NCBI GenBank assembly: GCA_030460725.1
Contig: JAKECL010000122.1
Span: 1 to 6,358, forward strand
Direction of reading: 5' to 3'
Length of the DNA: 6,358 nucleotides
Origin: Propionibacterium sp.
Lineage (GTDB): Bacteria > Actinomycetota > Actinomycetes > Actinomycetales > Actinomycetaceae
Program-made: the position numbers and the translations under genes
Notes under the pieces: generated by a model
The model's database searches: none
Seen by the model: only the letters and a program-made list of their open reading frames with translations
Told to the model about the DNA's origin: nothing
Shown here: one piece after another, positions 1-5,664 of the stretch
Position numbering within the stretch: position 1 is the first letter of the stretch
Layout: each line of letters opens with the position of its first letter

Positions 1-570
1 CTCCGTCCCGGACGGTGTGGGCGGTGTGATCGGTGTGCTCGGTGTGCTCGGTGTGCTCGGTGCGGGTGGGAGGTCACCGGGCACCGTGGTCATGGGGGCT
101 GCGGGTATCGGAGAGACTGCCCGGGAGGCGCCCGGGATCCCGATGCGCACGACCCCGGCGCGACACACGCCCTCACTCAGGGGCAGCCACATTCCGGAGC
201 TCTGGTCGGAGGTCTGGTCACGAACCTGGCCCGTCGCCTCCACGTCGAGGGCGACCCACTGCAGGGGGTCGACCGTCTCGGCCTCCAGAGGCGCCTCCCA
301 GATCCGGGGGCTGTCCTCCCCGTAGCGCCATGCCTGTGCGGCCACCTCTCCCGACAGCGTCACCTGCGGTGCGGGCCCCGACAGGTCCAGCAGCAGCAGG
401 GCCTCACCCGCCGCCGTTGCCGGGGCCGTCAGGGTGGCCGCACCCGCGCGCCCCTCGACCACGTCACGTGCCGCGGACACCCGCCCCTCGGTCACCAGTG
501 CGACCCCGAGCGGACCCACGACGAGCATCGCTCCCGACCCGCGGTGGCTGACCCTGCCCACCTGCCACAT
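1..570 (-). CDS. Unknown protein with Pro/Thr-rich linker, translationally coupled to PP2C phosphatase (3' end cut by window)
   Basis: The reading frame opens at ATG 570-568 on the minus strand and stays open for 190 codons to the window edge, so the C-terminus is missing. The ATG shares one base with the TGA of the upstream phosphatase gene (TGATG), which indicates translational coupling. The N-terminus (MWQVGRVSHRGSGAMLVVGP) has no signal peptide or membrane segment, so a cytoplasmic protein is expected. Residues 1-150 alternate hydrophobic and polar residues, as in beta-rich folds. Residues about 155-190 are low-complexity Pro/Ala/Thr/Ser, with a repeated Thr-Pro-Ser unit at about 169-186. 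That composition looks like a flexible linker leading to a further, unseen domain. I do not recognise the family. In actinobacteria PP2C genes often sit beside FHA, VWA or Ser/Thr kinase genes, so an FHA-type domain beyond the edge is possible, but this is inference from context only. Confidence 0.75.
   Translation of the reverse strand, partial: MWQVGRVSHRGSGAMLVVGPLGVALVTEGRVSAARDVVEGRAGAATLTAPATAAGEALLLLDLSGPAPQVTLSGEVAAQAWRYGEDSPRIWEAPLEAETVDPLQWVALDVEATGQVRDQTSDQSSGMWLPLSEGVCRAGVVRIGIPGASRAVSPIPAAPMTTVPGDLPPAPSTPSTPSTPITPPTPSGTE
13..66. repeat. 9-bp tandem repeat, about six units, encoding a Thr-Pro-Ser linker
   Basis: Six consecutive 9-base units begin with CGGTG. Three central units (31-39, 40-48, 49-57) are identical CGGTGTGCT, and the flanking units (13-21, 22-30, 58-66) differ at one to three bases. 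Read on the minus strand they give repeated Thr-Pro-Ser/Ile/Pro triplets in the linker of the partial gene. Because the unit is a multiple of three, gain or loss of units would change linker length without shifting the frame. Confidence 0.85.
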
Positions 571-1478
571 CAGTCCTCACCCCTGGCGGGAGCGCGTCGG
601 GCCGTCACCGTGGGGGCCGGGCGCACCCGGCGCACCTCGCGCACATCCGCCCCGATGGGAGTTTCCTCGGGCCAGGCGGGGGAGAGCTCCGCGACGTCGA
701 CGACGACCGCCGTCGCATTGTCACGGGTCCCCCCGGCCAGCGCGAGGTCGACCACGGCATTGGCTGCCTGCTGGGGATCCTCCCGGGTGGTGAGCACGAC
801 GGCGAGATCGCTGTCCGCAACGGCTCCGTGGACGCCGTCCGAGCAGATCAGCAGGCGGTCCCCACGGGCCACCAGGCACGTGAAGTAGTCGGGTTCGGGC
901 AGGCCCGCGGTGCCGGCTCCCAGGGCCCGTGTCACGATGTTCGGGGCGGGCGCATCGGCTGCGAGATCCCCCGCCAAGGGATGGTGACGGGCCTCCTCGC
1001 GGGCCGAGTGGTCACGGGTGAGTCGCCGCAACGCGCCACCGGCACACAGGTAGGTCCGCGAATCACCGATGTTGAAGACCAGCCAGTGCGGGGTGCCGTC
1101 GAGGGAGGTGGTCAGTGCGCCCGTGAGGGTGGTCCCGGGGGCGCCGGGCGTCGGCGCGTCCCACGGCGAGCTGGCGCCTGCGGGGTCGCGACCTGCCAGG
1201 TCGGAGACTGCGAGCGCTGCGGCGGCGATGGCGGCGTCGAGGTCCAGGAAGCCCTGTCCCTGTCCCTCCTGTGGTCCGGCGGCCAGCCGGGCACAGAGGA
1301 CGTCCAGTGCCGTCCTCGCGGCGAGTTCCCCGTCGGCGTGGCCTCCCATCCCGTCCGCCACCGCGTAGAGGGGGGGAGCGGCGAGCCAGCGGTCCTCATT
1401 GTGTGAGCGCACCGGCCCGATGTCGCTGGCTGCTCCCCAGTGGGGGGTGAGGACGGCGCCCATGCGGGACAGATCCAT
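570..1478 (-). CDS. PP2C-family serine/threonine protein phosphatase
   Basis: A complete 302-residue PPM/PP2C phosphatase, expected to remove phosphate from Ser/Thr residues of proteins phosphorylated by Hanks-type kinases, using two divalent metal ions. Visible family motifs in order: SDIGPVRSHNED at 18-29; VADGMGGHADG at 40-50 with metal-ligand Asp42 and Gly43; FNIGDSRTYL at 135-144; LTRDHS at 153-158; NIVTRALG at 180-187; LLICSDGV at 209-216 with Asp214; and RDNATAVVVD at 252-261 with Asp253-Asn254. There is no signal peptide or transmembrane segment, unlike the membrane-anchored PstP type, so this is a soluble cytoplasmic enzyme. The basic, Arg/Pro/Ala-rich tail after about residue 280 is not part of the catalytic fold. 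The start is fixed by GGAGG (1489-1485) six bases upstream; a second in-frame ATG at codon 6 lacks this. No kinase is visible in the window, so substrates are unknown. Confidence 0.95.
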   Translation of the reverse strand: MDLSRMGAVLTPHWGAASDIGPVRSHNEDRWLAAPPLYAVADGMGGHADGELAARTALDVLCARLAAGPQEGQGQGFLDLDAAIAAAALAVSDLAGRDPAGASSPWDAPTPGAPGTTLTGALTTSLDGTPHWLVFNIGDSRTYLCAGGALRRLTRDHSAREEARHHPLAGDLAADAPAPNIVTRALGAGTAGLPEPDYFTCLVARGDRLLICSDGVHGAVADSDLAVVLTTREDPQQAANAVVDLALAGGTRDNATAVVVDVAELSPAWPEETPIGADVREVRRVRPAPTVTARRAPARGED

Positions 1479-1482
1479 CGGA

Positions 1483-1489
1483 TTCCTCC
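1483..1489 (-). promoter_or_regulatory. Ribosome binding site of the PP2C gene
   Basis: On the minus strand GGAGGAA ends five to six bases before ATG 1478. It is a near-consensus Shine-Dalgarno sequence and decides for this start over the in-frame ATG at codon 6. Confidence 0.8.
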
Positions 1490-1608
1490 AGGGTCAGGGC
1501 ACATCGGTGACAGGGTGAGTGTGCCACGGATCCCCTCCCCCGGGAGGACCCAGAAAAGGGGAACGCGGGCCTGCCGCGGGTGCCGCCTGCCACGGGCACG
1601 GACCTGGC

Positions 1609-1714
1609 GTCCTGCGGGGCCGAGATCTCTCGGGCTCCGCAGGAGGTACCGCCACTCGCCACTCAATGGGATGGTGAGGGCGTGGGTGAGGGGGCTGTGT
1701 CCTGCGGGGCCGAG
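1609..1714. repeat. 16-bp direct repeat, copies at 1609-1624 and 1699-1714
   Basis: GTCCTGCGGGGCCGAG occurs twice with identical sequence, 90 bases apart. One copy forms an arm of the intergenic hairpin. The other lies in the codons for the Pro/Ser/Thr-rich C-terminal tail of the lipoprotein. Both copies can pair with the same complementary segment at 1637-1644. Confidence 0.85.
1610..1644 (-). terminator. Strong hairpin 18 bases after the lipoprotein stop; candidate terminator or attenuator
   Basis: Outer arms TCCTGCGG (1610-1617) and CCGCAGGA (1637-1644) are perfect complements. Inner arms CCGAGA (1620-1625) and TCTCGG (1628-1633) are also perfect. They are separated from the outer arms by a small internal loop (GG opposite GCT). 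The position just behind the lipoprotein stop codon fits a terminator on the minus strand. No T-run follows, so it would be a U-less type, or an RNA processing or attenuation element between this gene and the phosphatase gene. The upstream arm is repeated inside the end of the lipoprotein gene (1699-1714). Confidence 0.45.
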
Positions 1715-2319
1715 GTCGGTGCGGACGTGGTGGCCGGAGCATGCCACTGGAGGGTGTCCAGCGCATCGAGGAGTTCTGGGGGAATGGTGGTGTCGCCCTC
1801 GAACCCGCACACGTAGATGCGCCACATCCCGTCCTCGCGCCACACCGCCCACATGTCGCAGGGGTAGGACCCGCCCCGGGAGTGGAAGGTGCCGGTGAAC
1901 CCATATGCAGGAGAGTCGCCCACGGTCCTGTCGGGCAGCAGGGAGGTGTCGGTGAACCCACCCTGTTTCTCATAGTCGCCTCGGATGCGGTCGCGGTAGG
2001 CCGACACGTCATAGTCAGGGCCCTCCATGAGGGTGTCGGGAATCGAGTGCACGGTGAAGATTCCCGGAATGTTCTCCCATCCGGGAGCTGCCTGGGCGAT
2101 CGTGAGCTCGGAGCTACTTCCGCTGTCCTCCCGACTGAGCCGGGTCCAGCCCTCGGGGACGGTGAGGGTGACCTCGTCGGCGACCTGCCGTTCACTCCAG
2201 GAGACCGAAGCGGTGGGTGAGGGGCTCTGGGAGGGTGCGGCCAGTGGCTCGGCGTCGCAGGCAGAGAGCCCCACGACGAGCGTGAGCGCGAGCACGGCCG
2301 ACAGGAGGTGGCGTCTCAT
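1663..2319 (-). CDS. Secreted lipoprotein of unknown function, possibly PsbP/Mog1-like fold
   Basis: A complete 218-residue protein with a lipoprotein signal peptide: MRR positive start, hydrophobic stretch about 4-17, and lipobox LSAC with the lipidated Cys at 21. After cleavage it should be anchored to the outer face of the cytoplasmic membrane. Residues 22-45 are a Ser/Pro/Thr-rich spacer. A compact domain spans about 46-192, opening with VTLTVPEGW and closing with LLDALDTLQW. It contains two cysteines (154, 171) that could form a disulfide. Residues 194-218 are a Pro/Ser/Thr/Ala tail. The VPEGW opening and overall pattern recall PsbP/Mog1-like or LpqN-type actinobacterial lipoproteins, but that is a family resemblance, not an identification. 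GGAG lies about nine bases before ATG 2319. It is divergent from ppdK and upstream of the phosphatase gene on the same strand. Confidence 0.85.
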   Translation of the reverse strand: MRRHLLSAVLALTLVVGLSACDAEPLAAPSQSPSPTASVSWSERQVADEVTLTVPEGWTRLSREDSGSSSELTIAQAAPGWENIPGIFTVHSIPDTLMEGPDYDVSAYRDRIRGDYEKQGGFTDTSLLPDRTVGDSPAYGFTGTFHSRGGSYPCDMWAVWREDGMWRIYVCGFEGDTTIPPELLDALDTLQWHAPATTSAPTSAPQDTAPSPTPSPSH

Positions 2320-2497
2320 TGCACGCTCCGCCCGCTCTGCATCTGTTCGACTCCTCCGGACGCATGTTCGTGGCAGCAGGTTACGTGACGTGGGGAACGC
2401 GCCGTGTGAGAAGCGCGCGGAGTCGCCCTCGTCCCGCAGGCACTTCGGTACTCCTCAGCGCAGCCACCACCTCGCCCCCCTGACCTGCCGATCCGTG

Positions 2498-2525
2498 GTG
2501 ACCTAGGTCCCATTCTTGCTAGAGT
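2498..2525 (+). promoter_or_regulatory. Candidate ppdK promoter with palindromic operator-like core
   Basis: GTGACC (2498-2503) is a four-of-six -35 match and TAGAGT (2520-2525) a four-of-six -10 match. The spacer is 16 bases and the -10 is preceded by an extended TGC. A perfect 10-base palindrome GACCTAGGTC (2500-2509) overlaps the -35 and spacer, a usual place for a repressor site. The predicted transcript would have a leader of about 50 bases before ATG 2583. This is pattern matching only. Confidence 0.4.
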
Positions 2526-2572
2526 GGCCGACGAGGCGGTCCACCGTCGGGCCGCCGGTCGACTCATGAAAT

Positions 2573-2577
2573 GAGGG
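2573..2577 (+). promoter_or_regulatory. Ribosome binding site deciding the ppdK start
   Basis: GAGGG lies five bases before ATG 2583. The alternative in-frame ATG 2571 has no purine-rich sequence at the right distance upstream and itself overlaps this site. A two-codon ORF (ATG AAA TGA, 2566-2574) also overlaps the site. Confidence 0.6.
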
Positions 2578-2582
2578 CCTTG

Positions 2583-5294
2583 ATGGTCAAGTACGTGTAC
2601 GACTTCTCCGAGGGTGACAAGTCCATGAAGGACCTGTTGGGTGGCAAGGGAGCCAACCTTGCCGAGATGACGAAACTGGGGCTCCCCGTTCCCCCCGGCT
2701 TCACGATCTCCACCGAAGCCTGCCGCGCCTACCTCCACGACGGCTCCGTGCCCGAGGAACTCCAGCCCGAGGTCACCACCGCCTTGCGCACCGTCGAGGA
2801 CACGATGGGACGCCACCTGGGCGACCCCACCGACCCCCTCCTGGTCTCCGTGCGCTCGGGTGCGAAGTTCTCCATGCCGGGCATGATGGAGACCGTCCTC
2901 AACATCGGACTCAATGACGAATCCGTGAAGGGCCTGGCCCGCGTGTCCGGCAATGAGCGCTTCGCCTGGGACTCCTACCGTCGCCTCATCCAGATGTTCG
3001 GCAAGACGGTCCTGGACATTGACGGCGAGGCCTTCTCAGAGGCCCTGGACAGGCTGAAGGTGGACCGTGGCGTCACCGCCGATGTCGACCTGACGGCCCA
3101 GGACCTGCGCGGACTGGTCGACACCTTCAAGTCGATCGTGCGTGAGCAGACAGGGGAGGACTTCCCCCAGAACCCGCGCACCCAGATGGACATGGCCGTG
3201 GAGGCCGTCTTCCGTTCCTGGAACACCGAGCGCGCCCGCATCTACCGTCGCCGTGAGCGCATCTCGGACTCCCTGGGCACCGCCGTCAACATCTGCACCA
3301 TGGTCTTCGGCAACATGGGCGACACCTCGGGCACCGGCGTGTGCTTCACGCGCGACCCCTCCACCGGACACTCCGGCGTCTACGGGGACTACCTGCCCAA
3401 TGCCCAGGGCGAGGACGTGGTGGCAGGTATCCGCAACACTCTGCCGCTGTCGGCCCTGGAGGAGCGCGACAAGACCTCCTACGACGAACTGCGCGCCATC
3501 ATGCGCAAACTGGAGACCCACTACCGCGACCTCTGCGACATCGAGTTCACCATCGAACGCGGGAAGCTGTGGATGCTGCAGACCCGCGTCGGCAAGCGCA
3601 CCGCCGCTGCCGCCTTCCGTGTGGCGACCCAGCTGGTCGACGAGCGCCTCATCACCCGTGACGAGGCGCTCACCCGGGTCACGGGGGACCAGCTCACCCA
3701 GCTGATGTTCCCCCAGTTCGACGCCGCGGCGCCCAAGGAACTGCTCACCCGCGGCATGGCGGCCTCCCCGGGGGCCGCCGTGGGCGTGATCGTCTTCGAC
3801 AACCACCAGGCCGAGGCCGCTGCCCGTGAGGGCCGCAAGTGTGTGCTGGTTCGCCGCGAGACCAACCCTGATGACCTGCCCGGCATGGTGGCCGCCGAGG
3901 GTGTCCTCACTGCGCGCGGGGGCAAGACCTCCCATGCCGCAGTCGTCGCCCGCGGAATGGGCAAGACCTGCGTGGTGGGTGCCGACGAGCTTGAGATCGA
4001 TGCGAGTGCCGGCACCGTCAAGGTGGCCGGGCACACGCTGACCGGCGCGGACACCCTTGCCATCGACGGGCAGAGCGGTGAGGTGTTCCTGGGCGATGTC
4101 GCGGTCTCCGACTCCCCGGTCACCACCTTCCTCCTCCACGGGCTCGACGCCGGACTGGAGGCGGCCGGGCAGGACGAGGGCGTCCGCGACCTCATCACCT
4201 CGGTGGACCGCATCCTCACCCATGCCGACGAGGTGCGCCGCCTGCATGTGCGCGCCAATGCGGACACGCCCGAGGACTCCCGCAGGGCCATCGATTTCGG
4301 GGCTGAGGGCATCGGCCTGTGTCGCACCGAGCACATGTTCCTGGGGTCGCGCCGCGCCCTGGTCGAGCACGCCATCCTCTCCGAGAAGGGATCGAGCGAC
4401 CGTCAGGGCGCCTTCGATGAGTTGGAGAAGCTCCAGCGTTCCGACTTCCTGGAGATGCTGGAGGTCATGGACTCCAAGCCCATGACTGTCCGCCTCATCG
4501 ACCCGCCCCTGCACGAGTTCCTCCCCGATCTCACCTCCCTGGAGGTCAAGGTGGCCGTCGCGAAGGCCACGGGTGAGGTGGACCCGGATGATGAGCGGAT
4601 GCTCACCGTCGTGCGCCGCTTCCACGAGCAGAACCCCATGCTGGGGCTGCGCGGAGTGCGTCTGGGCATCTACATGCCCGGCCTCTTCGAGCTCCAGATC
4701 CGCGCCCTGTGCGAAGCGGCTGCCGAACTCGTGGCGCGCGGGCTCGACCCCCGACCCGAGGTCATGGTGCCCCTGGTCGGATCCGTGCGCGAGCTGCAAC
4801 TGGTGCGTGAGTCCGCAGAGGGGATCATCGCCTCGGTGGAGGAGAAGGAAGGGGTGGATCTCTCCGGCGTGACCATCGGCGCCATGATCGAGCTGCCGCG
4901 GGCCGCCATGACGGCGGAGGACCTCGCGCGTGAGGCCGACTTCTTCTCATTCGGCACCAACGACCTCACCCAGACGGTCTGGGGCTTCTCCCGCGACGAC
5001 GTGGAAGGCGTGTTCTTCCCGGAGTACGTGGAGGCCGGGATCTTCGGCGTCTCCCCCTTCGAGACCATCGACACCCACGGCGTGGGCGCCGTGGTGCGCG
5101 AAGGTGTGCGCCGGGCCCGCTCCACCAAGCCCGACATCAAGCTCGGGGTGTGCGGCGAGCACGGGGGAGACCCCGACTCCATCCACTTCTTCCACCGCTC
5201 GGGCCTGGACTACGTGTCCTGCTCCCCCTTCCGCGTCCCCGTGGCGCGACTGGAGGCGGGGCGCGCGGCCGTGGAGGACTCCGTGGGGGAGTGA
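2583..5294 (+). CDS. ppdK: Pyruvate, phosphate dikinase
   Basis: A complete enzyme of 903 residues (907 if ATG 2571 is used) interconverting pyruvate, ATP and phosphate with PEP, AMP and pyrophosphate in the cytoplasm. Its role is glycolytic or gluconeogenic. The N-terminal ATP-grasp half (about 1-340) shows GGKGANLAEM, VRSGAKFSMPGMMET (Arg91), the Gly-rich MVFGNMGDTSGTG (240-252), and Asp319/Glu321/Gln333. The swivelling phosphohistidine domain has GGKTSHAAVVAR with His451. The C-terminal PEP/pyruvate barrel shows GLCRTEHMF (Arg581), VRLIDPPLHE (Arg637), IELPRAA (Glu770), GTNDLTQ (Asn793), and GVCGEHGGDP with acid/base Cys857. These match the Clostridium symbiosum residues Arg561, Arg617, Glu745, Asn768 and Cys831 as I remember them. 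The roughly 24-residue excess over that enzyme lies just after the phosphohistidine domain, around DSPVTTFLLHGLDAG, a segment I associate with actinobacterial forms. No PPDK regulatory protein gene is in the window. Confidence 0.97.
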   Translation: MVKYVYDFSEGDKSMKDLLGGKGANLAEMTKLGLPVPPGFTISTEACRAYLHDGSVPEELQPEVTTALRTVEDTMGRHLGDPTDPLLVSVRSGAKFSMPGMMETVLNIGLNDESVKGLARVSGNERFAWDSYRRLIQMFGKTVLDIDGEAFSEALDRLKVDRGVTADVDLTAQDLRGLVDTFKSIVREQTGEDFPQNPRTQMDMAVEAVFRSWNTERARIYRRRERISDSLGTAVNICTMVFGNMGDTSGTGVCFTRDPSTGHSGVYGDYLPNAQGEDVVAGIRNTLPLSALEERDKTSYDELRAIMRKLETHYRDLCDIEFTIERGKLWMLQTRVGKRTAAAAFRVATQLVDERLITRDEALTRVTGDQLTQLMFPQFDAAAPKELLTRGMAASPGAAVGVIVFDNHQAEAAAREGRKCVLVRRETNPDDLPGMVAAEGVLTARGGKTSHAAVVARGMGKTCVVGADELEIDASAGTVKVAGHTLTGADTLAIDGQSGEVFLGDVAVSDSPVTTFLLHGLDAGLEAAGQDEGVRDLITSVDRILTHADEVRRLHVRANADTPEDSRRAIDFGAEGIGLCRTEHMFLGSRRALVEHAILSEKGSSDRQGAFDELEKLQRSDFLEMLEVMDSKPMTVRLIDPPLHEFLPDLTSLEVKVAVAKATGEVDPDDERMLTVVRRFHEQNPMLGLRGVRLGIYMPGLFELQIRALCEAAAELVARGLDPRPEVMVPLVGSVRELQLVRESAEGIIASVEEKEGVDLSGVTIGAMIELPRAAMTAEDLAREADFFSFGTNDLTQTVWGFSRDDVEGVFFPEYVEAGIFGVSPFETIDTHGVGAVVREGVRRARSTKPDIKLGVCGEHGGDPDSIHFFHRSGLDYVSCSPFRVPVARLEAGRAAVEDSVGE

Positions 5295-5309
5295 CCCCGG
5301 GACGACCGG

Positions 5310-5352
5310 CGGTCGGTGCCCGTCCATGCCTCGGTGTGGGCGGGCACCGCCG
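5310..5352 (+). terminator. Long hairpin behind ppdK, likely transcription terminator
   Basis: CGGTGCCCG (5314-5322) and CGGGCACCG (5341-5349) are perfect complements. The pairing continues inward, with three G-U wobbles, to C5329-G5334, leaving a four-base loop CTCG (5330-5333). Outward, CGG 5310-5312 pairs with CCG 5350-5352 past one bulged T. This gives about 19 stacked pairs starting 15 bases after the ppdK stop. No T-run follows, as is common for actinobacterial terminators. It separates ppdK from the feo operon. Confidence 0.65.
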
Positions 5353-5395
5353 TGTCCGGGAGACTCCGGGGACCGTGAGGTCACACACATGCAAC

Positions 5396-5414
5396 TTAGG
5401 TCCCGCTTCCTTCC
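5396..5414 (+). promoter_or_regulatory. Degenerate iron-box-like half-site (DtxR/IdeR type) upstream of feoA
   Basis: Aligned to the consensus TTAGGTTAGGCTAACCTAA, this stretch keeps TTAGGT and a central GCT and matches at 11 of 19 positions. The right half is poor. Position upstream of a ferrous iron uptake operon, and just before the likely -10, fits a ferric-repressor site. The match itself is weak, and the assignment rests largely on context. Confidence 0.3.
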
Positions 5415-5424
5415 ATGAGGGAGT

Positions 5425-5440
5425 TCTAATATCGCAACTG
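5425..5440 (+). promoter_or_regulatory. -10 element and leaderless start of feoA
   Basis: The bases TCTAATAT (5425-5432) contain TCTAAT, five of six to the -10 consensus, and TAATAT, which fits the actinobacterial TANNNT form. TAATAT ends seven bases before the GTG at 5440, which is where transcription would be expected to begin. The only purine-rich stretch upstream (GAGGGAG, 5417-5423) is about 17 bases from the GTG, too far for normal ribosome binding. No convincing -35 is visible. Confidence 0.4.
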
Positions 5441-5664
5441 TGCTGCTCTCGAAATGCCCGCGGAATGCCCGGGCCCGCCTGACGACGATCGACATCGATC
5501 CGCGACACCAGCTCCGTCTCCAGGAGCTCGGTCTTCGCCCGGGTGCCGAGTTCACCCTGACCAACCGTGCCGCCTTCGGCGGGGTTGTCATGAACATCGC
5601 GGGCACCCGCGTGGCGGTGGACCGCCGATCCGCCCGCACCATCGATGTGGAGGTCCTCCCGTGA
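5440..5664 (+). CDS. feoA: FeoA, small cytoplasmic protein of ferrous iron transport
   Basis: A complete 74-residue SH3-like protein that works with the FeoB membrane transporter in uptake of Fe(II). Its exact role (regulator or assembly factor of FeoB) is unsettled in the literature. Typical features: an N-terminal SKCPRNARARL segment, the LQELGLRPGAEF turn at 28-38, and the Gly-rich NRAAFGGVVMNIAG at 42-55, followed by VAVDRRSARTIDVE at 58-71. The start is GTG. No later in-frame start would keep the conserved N-terminal segment, and no Shine-Dalgarno is well placed, so leaderless translation is likely. Its stop overlaps the feoB start (GTGA), so the two are one operon and translationally coupled. 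The feoB ribosome binding site lies within its last codons. Confidence 0.93.
   Translation: MLLSKCPRNARARLTTIDIDPRHQLRLQELGLRPGAEFTLTNRAAFGGVVMNIAGTRVAVDRRSARTIDVEVLP
5649..5653 (+). promoter_or_regulatory. Ribosome binding site of feoB inside the end of feoA
   Basis: GGAGG lies seven bases before GTG 5661. It fixes the feoB start and contrasts with the missing site at feoA. Confidence 0.75.

Noticed and set aside
17..551. Plus-strand frames opposite the left partial gene
   Set aside because: The sense frame on the minus strand starts exactly at the PP2C stop, continues open to the edge and has balanced composition. The plus-strand frames are Arg/Pro/Ser-rich shadows.
828..1406. 192-codon plus-strand frame opposite the PP2C gene
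   Set aside because: It is antisense to a gene with all PP2C motifs and has no recognisable domain.
1530..1546. CCTCC/GGAGG inverted repeat upstream of the PP2C gene
   Set aside because: The stem is only about five pairs in a very GC-rich stretch, with no T-run. It is likely chance.
1396..1662. Minus-strand frame starting at 1662 immediately behind the lipoprotein stop
   Set aside because: It runs through the hairpin and into the PP2C gene in another frame, has no Shine-Dalgarno and is low-complexity.
2378..2383. TAACCT as -10 of the lipoprotein gene on the minus strand
   Set aside because: No -35-like sequence lies at a suitable distance and the hexamer matches consensus only in the outer positions. 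It was not listed as a feature.
2571..2573. ATG 2571 as the ppdK start (907 residues)
   Set aside because: It lacks a ribosome binding site. ATG 2583 has GAGGG five bases upstream and gives the usual MxKYVYDF N-terminus. The longer form cannot be fully excluded.
3036..4799. 587-codon open frame on the minus strand inside ppdK
   Set aside because: It is the complement of a well-conserved PPDK gene. Its Gly/His/Val/Leu-rich composition is what GC-rich coding DNA gives in antisense, it matches no family I recognise, and long antisense frames are expected at this GC content.
5415..5429. Four-codon ORF (ATG AGG GAG TTC TAA) upstream of feoA
   Set aside because: It lies at or before the predicted transcription start, so it would probably not be in the mRNA. 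An ORF this short is expected by chance.
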